This document shows positions 6,635-13,342 of a stretch of DNA of 15,345 nucleotides, piece by piece; position 1 is the first letter of the stretch, and the number at the start of each line of letters is the position of its first letter. The DNA lies in assembly GCA_964492595.1 (NCBI GenBank), contig CAZBKY010000018.1:1-15345 (forward strand). Reading direction: 5' to 3'. Source of the stretch: CAYNFP01 sp964492595 (GTDB lineage: Bacteria; Bacillota_I; Bacilli_A; RF39; UBA660). Below the pieces are notes generated by a model. It was given only the letters and a program-made list of their open reading frames with translations, searched no databases and was not told the DNA's origin. Made by a program: the position numbers and the translations under genes.

Positions 6635-8419
6635 TTATTCACTCCTATCCATGCTAAGTACTGATAAAAAAGCTTCCTGAGGGATTGAAACACTTCCAAT
6701 TTGTTTCATTCTTTTTTTGCCTTCTTTTTGTTTTTCCAGTAATTTCCTTTTTCTTGAGACATCTCCTCCATAACATTTTGCTAATACATTTTTTTTCATA
6801 GCTGGGATATCTTCTCTGGCTATTATTTTTGAACCGAATGCCGCTTGAATAGGAACGGAAAACATTTGTCTCGGGATAATCTTTTTTAAATTCTCTACTA
6901 CAACTCTTCCTCTTTTGTATGCAAAGTCTTTATGAACTATAACACTTAGTGCATCTATTATATCTCCATTTAATAATATATCCATTTTAACAAGTTTACT
7001 CTCTTTATTACCTATAAAATCATAGTCCAGTGAAGCATATCCTTTAGAAGATCCCTTTAATTTATCAAAAAAATCATAAACTATTTCTGATAAAGGAATT
7101 TCATAACTTAAAGTCACTCTTTTGCTGTCTATATATTCTAAAGCTTTGTATACTCCTCTTTTATCCTGACATAATTCCATTATAGGACCCACATATTCAT
7201 TAGGTATAAATATTTTAGCTAAAACAAATGGTTCTTTTATAGATGATATTCTTATTGGATCAGGCATTTTACTTGGACTATCTACAAATATAATGCTTCT
7301 ATCTGTAAGCTCAACTTCATAAATAACTGAAGGAGAAGTTGCAATTAAATCAATATTAAACTCTCTTTCTATTCTACTTTCTATTATTTCCATATGAAGA
7401 AGACCTAAAAATCCACATCTAAAGCCAAACCCCAAAGCTGTTGATGTTTCAGGCTCAAACGTTAAGGCAGCATCATTTAACTTTAATTTCATTAAAGCTT
7501 CTTTTAGTAAATTATATTTAGATGAATCTATTGGGTACAGCCCTGAATATACCATAGGTTTCATTGCCTTATAACCCGCAAGTGCATCTATTTTATCTTT
7601 GGACAAAGTAATTGTATCTCCTACTCTAACATCCTCTATACTTCTAATTCCTGCAGATAAATATCCGACTTCACCAGAAGTTAAGCTATTTAGTTTCTTT
7701 TCCTTTGGTGTATGTTTTCCAAGTTCTAATACTTCATAAGATTTGCCTGTTGAAATCATTTTTATTTCATCGCCTAAAGATACTTCTCCATCAAACACTC
7801 TAATTAACGAAACAACACCCTTATATGAATCATAGTAACTATCAAATACTAATGCTCTTAAGTTATTACAAGAGGATACTGGACTCGGCACTCTATTTAT
7901 TACAGCATCCAGTAAATCATCTATACCCTCTCCTGTTTTAGCAGAACAGAGTATGATTTCACTCTCTTCAAAACCAATTAAATCACATAATTCTATTTTT
8001 ACCCTCTCCACGTCAGCAGCGGGCAAGTCTATTTTATTTATAACTGGTATTATCTTGAGATTATTATCAAGAGCCAGATGAAGATTGGCAAGTGTCTGAG
8101 CCTCTATTCCCTGTGTAGCATCTACAACTAAAAGTGCCCCTTCACAAGATGACATACTTCTACTTACTTCATATGAAAAATCAACATGTCCGGGGGTATC
8201 TATTAAATGCATAGTATATCCTTTATATAAAAGCTCAACTGCATTTAATTTGATAGTAATACCACGTTCACGTTCTAAGTCCATGTTATCCAATATCTGA
8301 TCTTTTTTCTCTCTTTCGCTTACTGCACCACATTTTTCAAGTATTCTATCTGCTAAAGTACTTTTTCCATGGTCAATATGTGCTATTATCGAAAAATTTC
8401 TTATTTTACTTTGTTCCAT
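6635..8419 (-). CDS. lepA: Elongation factor 4 (LepA), ribosome-associated GTPase
   Basis: EF4 acts on the ribosome during initiation or elongation stress and is close to universal in bacteria. The 594-residue length is typical. The GTPase motifs are complete: G1 AHIDHGKST (13-21), G2 RGIT (52-55), G3 DTPGHVDF (74-81), G4 NKID (128-131) and G5 SAK (159-161). The LepA-specific C-terminal domain is recognised by KCYGGDVSRKRK, LLEKQKEGKKRMKQIGSV and PQEAFLSVLS. I chose the ATG at 8419 because AAGTGA lies 5 bases upstream and the protein then begins MEQSKIRNFSIIAH as in other LepA; an in-frame GTG at 8428 is the alternative. It is followed two bases later by an unknown gene. Confidence 0.98.
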   Translation of the reverse strand: MEQSKIRNFSIIAHIDHGKSTLADRILEKCGAVSEREKKDQILDNMDLERERGITIKLNAVELLYKGYTMHLIDTPGHVDFSYEVSRSMSSCEGALLVVDATQGIEAQTLANLHLALDNNLKIIPVINKIDLPAADVERVKIELCDLIGFEESEIILCSAKTGEGIDDLLDAVINRVPSPVSSCNNLRALVFDSYYDSYKGVVSLIRVFDGEVSLGDEIKMISTGKSYEVLELGKHTPKEKKLNSLTSGEVGYLSAGIRSIEDVRVGDTITLSKDKIDALAGYKAMKPMVYSGLYPIDSSKYNLLKEALMKLKLNDAALTFEPETSTALGFGFRCGFLGLLHMEIIESRIEREFNIDLIATSPSVIYEVELTDRSIIFVDSPSKMPDPIRISSIKEPFVLAKIFIPNEYVGPIMELCQDKRGVYKALEYIDSKRVTLSYEIPLSEIVYDFFDKLKGSSKGYASLDYDFIGNKESKLVKMDILLNGDIIDALSVIVHKDFAYKRGRVVVENLKKIIPRQMFSVPIQAAFGSKIIAREDIPAMKKNVLAKCYGGDVSRKRKLLEKQKEGKKRMKQIGSVSIPQEAFLSVLSMDRSE

Positions 8420-8434
8420 ATAAATCACTTTATT

Positions 8435-8463
8435 ATTATAGCAAATTAGAGTTGAAATTTAAA
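8435..8463 (-). promoter_or_regulatory. lepA: Predicted promoter of lepA
   Basis: TTTAAA (8463-8458), a 17-base spacer and a perfect TATAAT (8440-8435) lie just ahead of the lepA start. The spacer contains the -35 box of the divergent promoter for the PemK-like gene, so the two promoters physically overlap. Confidence 0.5.
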
Positions 8464-8480
8464 TTATTTTTTGTTAAAAT
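8452..8480 (+). promoter_or_regulatory. Predicted promoter of the PemK-like/metalloprotease genes
   Basis: TTGAAA (8452-8457), a 17-base spacer and TAAAAT (8475-8480), each one mismatch from consensus, sit 26 bases before the ATG at 8507. AAGGAG follows at 8493-8498. The -35 lies within the lepA promoter spacer, so polymerase or a regulator bound to one promoter should affect the other. Confidence 0.55.
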
Positions 8481-8506
8481 ATATAACTACTCAAGGAGAA
8501 ATAGCT

Positions 8507-8977
8507 ATGAAATATAAAAATGGAGATATCATTTTAATTAAAGGTTTAAAATTCCAAAGAGAATGTGGTTATATCGTTCCTGATGAACACGGCTCTTATG
8601 AAGGCAGACCTTGTGTTATTGTCGGATGTTCTCCTGTAAGTTATGTTGTATGTGCTTGTACCAGTAAAACTAAAGCAATTGGTAAGAAAGACTACTTTTA
8701 CTTGGGGCCAAATATGATTGCCAACAATCCATGCGGAAAAACATATCATTCAAAACCAAGTTTTATATATTTGAAAGATTTTCATGAACTGGATACTAAT
8801 CAAAATTATGAATATATTTATGAAATAGCCGAACAATCTTACTTAAAATTATTACAATCAATACAATTTTACTTCGATAATTTTTACTCTTATGGACTGT
8901 TTGAAGAACAATTTAAAATATTATGTGATATAAACTCTCAATTAAATGTTTTAAAAAGGAAATATAAAATACAATAA
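8507..8977 (+). CDS. PemK/MazF-like protein
   Basis: 156 residues from the ATG at 8507, which has AAGGAG at a suitable distance; the same frame opens earlier at a TTG (8471) that lies inside the promoter and is rejected. The N-terminal half carries the PemK/MazF barrel signature: GDIILI (6-11), GRPCVIVG (33-40) and VVCACTSK (47-54). Arg34 and Thr52 fall where the catalytic Arg and Thr of MazF-type mRNA endoribonucleases lie. Later residues (HSKPSFIYLKDFHELD) fit the next barrel strands. The C-terminal 50 or so residues form an extra helical region not found in a minimal MazF of about 110 residues. No antitoxin-like gene precedes it. A metalloprotease-like gene follows after 54 bases. It may be a toxin or an RNA/DNA-binding relative. 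Family assignment is fairly confident, activity is not. Confidence 0.72.
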   Translation: MKYKNGDIILIKGLKFQRECGYIVPDEHGSYEGRPCVIVGCSPVSYVVCACTSKTKAIGKKDYFYLGPNMIANNPCGKTYHSKPSFIYLKDFHELDTNQNYEYIYEIAEQSYLKLLQSIQFYFDNFYSYGLFEEQFKILCDINSQLNVLKRKYKIQ

Positions 8978-9031
8978 TTCCCAATAATTTCTATTATTAA
9001 AAAATATTTATAAAAACTTTGGAGGGCTTTT

Positions 9032-10051
9032 GTGAAAGAAAAAATTTCTAAAATTATTGAAGAAAATTTGAAAAGATCTATAAATATTTTAATAGAATCT
9101 TTTGTTATTTACTATGGGGAAGAATATAGAGATATTAATAAACAAAATATAAGCGAAACTGAATTTATATTTTATATTTCTGATGATCTTATTAAGCTGA
9201 AATCTTTAAAAAATGATAAAGACATATTATCAGAAAATTTTTTTAATCTTTATAACTTATATGTGGGATTAACATATGAAGTAAAAAAAGAAAAAAGAAA
9301 TAAAAGAAAATCTGTACTTCCTAATATCATATATACTACAGGGAAAACTCAAGATTTTACTGAAATGGAAATGATGGAATTAAAAGAATATATTAACAAT
9401 ACATACACTTGTCAAAATTTTGTTCTAGTTAATGGACAGCCTAAAAGAAAAGTGTATATTCCATTATTTATTAATACGGACCGTACCGTAATACATGAAT
9501 TAATCCATTCAATAATGAGAAATATTATAGGAGTTTTAAAAGATGAATATATTCCTGTAAATAAAGCGGGGATTGATATTATAGGAATGGCTCGTAATGA
9601 AGTTATACTAGATGAAATATTTACAGATATCGAAGAAAACAAAATATATGAAATTTTTAAAAATCTAGGGGGGAATATTATCCAAGATTTCTCATTTTTT
9701 AAGAACTCAAGTTCAATATATGATGAAATTAGATACGCTATTTATGAATTTTACGAAAGTTTTAAAAATGAAATAATAAGATCAAGAATAACACTTAATA
9801 AAAATTATTTGATAAACACTTTAGGAAAAATAAATTATAATTATTTCAATGCTTTGATAAATAAAGCTTATGATTATTTATCATACGGATTTTCAAGAAA
9901 TTTTAGACCCTTGATAAACAATGAGGTTAAACCCACAATTGAAATAATGAAAAAACATAGAGAAAGTCTTGAAGAAGAAAATTTTGAAAAATATTATAAA
10001 TACTTAGAAAGTTTAGGATACAAAATCAAAACCCTAAAAAGAAGTATTTAA
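9032..10051 (+). CDS. Putative HExxH zinc metalloprotease, unknown family
   Basis: A 339-residue protein without signal peptide or membrane segment, so probably cytoplasmic. The central motif VIHELIHSIM (153-162) is a zincin HExxH (His155, Glu156, His159). Glu190, in ARNEVILDE 31 residues later, is a good third zinc ligand of the gluzincin NExxxDE kind. The N-terminal 100 residues are helical and charged with a basic stretch (KKEKRNKRK, 85-93). The C-terminal 140 residues are helical and rich in Tyr, Asn and Lys. I do not recognise the family. The start is GTG with GGAGG 6 bases upstream. It is downstream of, and co-directional with, the PemK-like gene, and converges on ylbE with only 3 bases between the stops. 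The zincin assignment rests on motif spacing alone. Confidence 0.72.
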   Translation: MKEKISKIIEENLKRSINILIESFVIYYGEEYRDINKQNISETEFIFYISDDLIKLKSLKNDKDILSENFFNLYNLYVGLTYEVKKEKRNKRKSVLPNIIYTTGKTQDFTEMEMMELKEYINNTYTCQNFVLVNGQPKRKVYIPLFINTDRTVIHELIHSIMRNIIGVLKDEYIPVNKAGIDIIGMARNEVILDEIFTDIEENKIYEIFKNLGGNIIQDFSFFKNSSSIYDEIRYAIYEFYESFKNEIIRSRITLNKNYLINTLGKINYNYFNALINKAYDYLSYGFSRNFRPLINNEVKPTIEIMKKHRESLEEENFEKYYKYLESLGYKIKTLKRSI

Positions 10052-10054
10052 GTT

Positions 10055-10279
10055 TTATTCGCTGGTTACCTTTAAAAATTTAGTTATTAAATCTACACCA
10101 TCCACTATATTATTGATTTTATCAGTCGTTCTTATTTTATATTTTTCTTTCATTTCAGAAACCATATTATTAAACATATCGGGGTTTCTATTCAGTGTTT
10201 TATACCAGTAAGAGTTTTCTCTTATAAACTTTATATATAAAGGATTTTCTTTTAATTTTAATTGAATATCAAATCTCAT
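10055..10279 (-). CDS. ylbE: YlbE-like protein
   Basis: 74 residues from the ATG at 10279, one base after the stop of the YlbD-like gene; a longer in-frame reading to 10339 would overlap that gene by 59 bases and is unlikely. The sequence MRFDIQLKLKENPLYIKFIR then ENSYWYKTLNRNP carries the YlbE family pattern (MR.DV...L..NP..L.FIR..P.WYR.LSR.P). It is soluble and of unknown function. In Bacillus subtilis ylbD and ylbE are also adjacent. No terminator fits in the 3 bases separating it from the convergent metalloprotease-like gene, so antisense read-through at the 3' ends is likely. Confidence 0.78.
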   Translation of the reverse strand: MRFDIQLKLKENPLYIKFIRENSYWYKTLNRNPDMFNNMVSEMKEKYKIRTTDKINNIVDGVDLITKFLKVTSE

Positions 10280-10280
10280 T

Positions 10281-10646
10281 TTAATCACTATAAAATCTAT
10301 CAATATTTTCATTATCTTTAGGCTTAGATTTTTGCCCATCTTTTTTATCTTCTTTTCTAGTAAACTCTTCCATAAGTGATACAGCTTTTTGTATACTTGT
10401 TAAATTATTTTGAAAACTATCAAGATTTATTCCTTTCAAACTATTTAAAATACTTGATAAAGATAAAGATGTTGCAGGGGCACTTCTCACTATGTCTTTT
10501 TTATATTCATCCCATATATTAGATTTTTCATCATATAAATTATATAATTCAAATAATTTCTGCCAGGATGTCTTACCTTCTTTTACATGTGATGCAAAAG
10601 AAGGATATTTACTTACAAATATTTTAAATTCTTCTTTACTTTTCAA
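10281..10646 (-). CDS. ylbD: YlbD-like protein (putative coat-protein family)
   Basis: 121 residues. I prefer the TTG at 10646, because AGGTGA lies 5 bases before it and the protein then begins with the family-like KSKEEFKIFVSKYP; an in-frame GTG at 10655 lies inside that binding site. The pattern EFK.FV..YP....V..GK.SWQ.LFE...L......WD.YK and a later stretch LDSFQNNLTSIQKAVSLM matches Bacillus YlbD as I remember it. The tail is charged and probably disordered. YlbD is annotated as a putative spore coat protein in Bacillus, but nothing here shows sporulation, so a different ancestral role is likely. It lies 39 bases after parC and is directly followed by the YlbE-like gene. Confidence 0.75.
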   Translation of the reverse strand: MKSKEEFKIFVSKYPSFASHVKEGKTSWQKLFELYNLYDEKSNIWDEYKKDIVRSAPATSLSLSSILNSLKGINLDSFQNNLTSIQKAVSLMEEFTRKEDKKDGQKSKPKDNENIDRFYSD

Positions 10647-10685
10647 GCAAATCACCTATGATATAATATGCGATTTTTCAAATTT

Positions 10686-12343
10686 TTATAATTTAAATTC
10701 ATCAAAGAAATCACTCATGGTTAGTTTTTTCTCTTTTACTTCTTTTTGAATTGATGAGATATCTTCTAGCTTTTCTATTTCTTCGGTATTTTTTATTACA
10801 TTATCTTTATTATTTATTACTTTTAATGCACTAACTTTAAATACATCTGTTATATTCTTTTTAGAAATTACACTTCCCACACTGTTTTTATCCATAATAT
10901 TTATATCACTTGATTTGATATAGGCCATATCCCCTCTAATCAATCCATATATGGTTTTAGATGAAGAATTAAAGCATTTTAAGATTGAATATATTTTTGA
11001 TTTTGGTGAGTTTATTATTTTAGAACCTTTTTTAGCACGGCTGGTTTTAAATATATCTGATATTTTAATTCTTTTAGCGGTATTTTTGTCGGTAAATATT
11101 GTCAAATACTCTTTTTCTGGATTTAATACAAATGCGCCTACCACTTCATCTTTGTCTGTTAATTTAATTGATTTTACACCACTTGTTTTTAAACCAACGA
11201 TTGGAATTTCTGAAGTATCATATTTAAGCACATAACCTGTTTTTGTTGCCAATACCACTTCTTTCCCACAGGATAAAGACACACTAAGAAGCTCATCATT
11301 TTCTTTTAATTTAAACATTGTTATCGGTTTTGAATATCTTGAAACATCAAAGTCTTTAATATTCATCTTTTTTACCATACCTAGTTTAGTAAATGCTGTT
11401 ATTATGAAGTCATCACTTTTAGAAACAACTAAAGACTTAATAGCTATCTCCCCTTCAGGTATACTAATCCAATTACTTATATGACTTCCAATATCTTTAT
11501 ATTTAAACTCTCCTATATTTCTAACAGGTAAATATAAATAATTTCCCTTGTTTGTAAATAATATCAAAGTATCTAAATTATTTAATTTATATAAAGCTTC
11601 TATATAGTCTCCCTCTTTCAGGCCGGGAGTATCATTAGAGTTTGTATTAAAGGATTTTAAAGATATTTTTTTAATATATCCAGAAGAGGAAACGCAAATT
11701 ATATAATCATCTTTGCTTACAAGATCAACTTCATCTATTACAATTTCACTTACCTCATCTTTGATAAGGGTTCTTCTAGAGTTTGCATATTCTTTTTTTA
11801 TCTCTCTTAATTCACTTTTCATTACATTTTTAAATTTGTCATCATTCTCCAATATTTCACTCAGCTCTTTAATTAAAGTTATTAGATATTCCAACTCTTT
11901 TTCTAACTGTGTAACATCCGTATTACTTAATTTATATAATTGCATGTTGACAATCGCCTCAGATTGAAGTCTTGAAAACTCAAATGCATTTATTAAATTT
12001 AATATTGAATCCTCTTTATCTTTACTTTTTCTAATAATTTTTATAATTTCATCTAAAATACTAAGAGCTTTTATAAACCCATCAACAATATGTTTTCTCA
12101 TCCCAGCATGATCTAAATCAAATCTGGTTCTCTTGGTTATTACCTCTTTATTATGAACTATAAAAGCATCAAGCATTTCTAAAAGCCCTAAAGTTTTAGG
12201 TCTTCTATTTACTATCGCAACCATATTAAAATTATAATTTATCTGTAAATCAGTGTTTTTCAAAAGATAATTGATTATTAAATCTTTATTGGCATCTTTT
12301 TTTAAATCTATTACTATTCTAAGATTATCATTTTTATCTGATT
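10686..12343 (-). CDS. parC: ParC, topoisomerase IV subunit A, C-terminal part (left of gap)
   Basis: The reading frame is open from the edge of the N gap (first full codon at 12341) to TAA at 10686: 551 codons with no start of their own. Any start assigned here, such as TTG at 12263, is an artefact. It begins with LRIVIDLK...YLLKNTDLQINYNFNMVAI and continues through the coiled-coil and breakage-reunion tail (MRKHIVDGFIKALSILDEII; QSEAIVNMQLYKLSNTDVT). The C-terminal beta-propeller follows, with repeats such as YIICVSSSGYIKKIS, LFTNKGNYLYLP, VLATKTGYVLKY and TSRAKKGSKI, the last a degenerate GyrA-box-like turn. NTDVT and the lack of a true GyrA box favour ParC over GyrA. ParC wraps or binds DNA and, with ParE, decatenates chromosomes. 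It probably comes from a different genome than the other half. Confidence 0.92.
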
Positions 12344-12353
12344 NNNNNNNNNN
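12344..12353. other. Assembly gap of 10 N inside parC, with duplicated flanks
   Basis: Ten undetermined bases separate two ParC segments. About 100 bases on the left (12242-12343) and about 100 on the right (12354-12455) encode the same family positions: LRIVIDLKKDANKDLIINYL on the left and LRIAIDLKSGANKEAILNYL on the right, both followed by LKNTDLQ. Over 27 aligned residues I count 21 identical. The frame is also broken across the Ns. A true gene would hold this stretch once, so the join is artificial. Confidence 0.95.
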
Positions 12354-13342
12354 TGTAAATCTGTGTTTTTTAATAAGTAATTCAGTATTGCTTCTTTGTT
12401 AGCACCAGATTTTAAATCTATTGCTATTCTAAGCCCATGTCTATCTGTCTCATCTCTTACTTCTGATATTCCATCTATTTTTTTATCAAGCCTAATCTCT
12501 TCTATCCTTTTTATAATGTTACACTTTAAAGTATCGTAAGGTATCTCTGTAATAACTAGCTTTTCTACATTTTTTTCTTTAATAAACTCATATTTTGATT
12601 TAAGTATTACTTTCCCTTTTCCAGTTTTATAAGCAGATGTTATACCCTCTTTTCCTTCAACTGTTCCTCCGGTGGGATAGTCTGGTCCAATTACCAATTC
12701 CATAATAGTTTCAAGTCTTGAATTTGGACTGTCTATTCTTTTAATAACACCTTCTATAACTTCTCCTAAATTATGAGGGGGTATATTTGTAGCATATCCT
12801 GCAGATATACCAGTTGCCCCATTAACAAGCATATTTGGATAGTTAGCAGGTAAAACTGTAGGTTCTAAAGCCTCATCATCAAAAGTCGGAGCCATTAAAA
12901 CAGTGTTTTTCTCAATGTCTTTTAATAATACATTACTTATTTTAGAGAGTCTTGCCTCGGTATAACGCATTGCGGCAGGAGGGTCTCCATCTATTGAGCC
13001 ATTATTTCCCTGCATATTGATTAGAATTTCTCTTTGTTTCCAGTTTTGACTCATACGCACCATAGCATCATAAATGGATGTATCACCATGTGGATGATAC
13101 TGTCCCATTACATTACCAACACTTTTTGCGCTTTTTCTTGTAGGTTTATCATATGTGTTTTTATCTTTATACATTGAATATAAAATTCTTCTTTGAACCG
13201 GCTTTAATCCGTCTCTTATATCAGGTAAAGCTCTATCTTGAATAATGTATTTAGAATATCTTCCAAATCTATCCCCCATTATTTCTTCTAAAGAATAATC
13301 AAATATTTTTTCTACCAGTGTTTTTTCATTTTTCTTGTTCAT
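12354..13342 (-). CDS. parC: ParC, topoisomerase IV subunit A, N-terminal part (right of gap)
   Basis: 329 complete codons run from ATG at 13342 to the gap. This is the DNA cleavage core: YIIQDRALPDIRDGLKPVQRRIL at about 32-54, the quinolone-binding helix YHPHGDTSIYDAMVRM (82-97), and the active-site tyrosine Tyr127 in AAMRYTEARLS, which forms the covalent phosphotyrosine link to DNA. RKSAKSVGNVMG and NNGSIDGDPPAAMRYTE are of ParC type. The ATG overlaps the parE stop in TAATG, with GGGAG upstream inside parE, so translation is coupled. The position of the usual QRDR serine is Thr88, with the acidic Asp92 kept. The remainder of the gene across the gap appears to belong to another genome. Confidence 0.95.

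Noticed and set aside
8471..8473. TTG start giving a 12-residue longer PemK-like protein
   Set aside because: It lies between the -35 and -10 of the predicted promoter and has no ribosome binding site, whereas ATG at 8507 has AAGGAG.
10280..10339. Longer YlbE reading frame overlapping ylbD
   Set aside because: The family N-terminus MRxD starts at 10279, and the extension lies wholly inside ylbD.
12261..12263. TTG at 12263 as the start of a separate topoisomerase subunit gene
   Set aside because: The frame stays open and homologous to ParC upstream to the gap, so this is an internal leucine codon.
12242..12455. A genuine internal duplication in ParC
   Set aside because: The two copies are separated by Ns, end at the gap edges, are out of frame with each other, and each continues normally on its own side. 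A scaffold misjoin explains all of this more simply.
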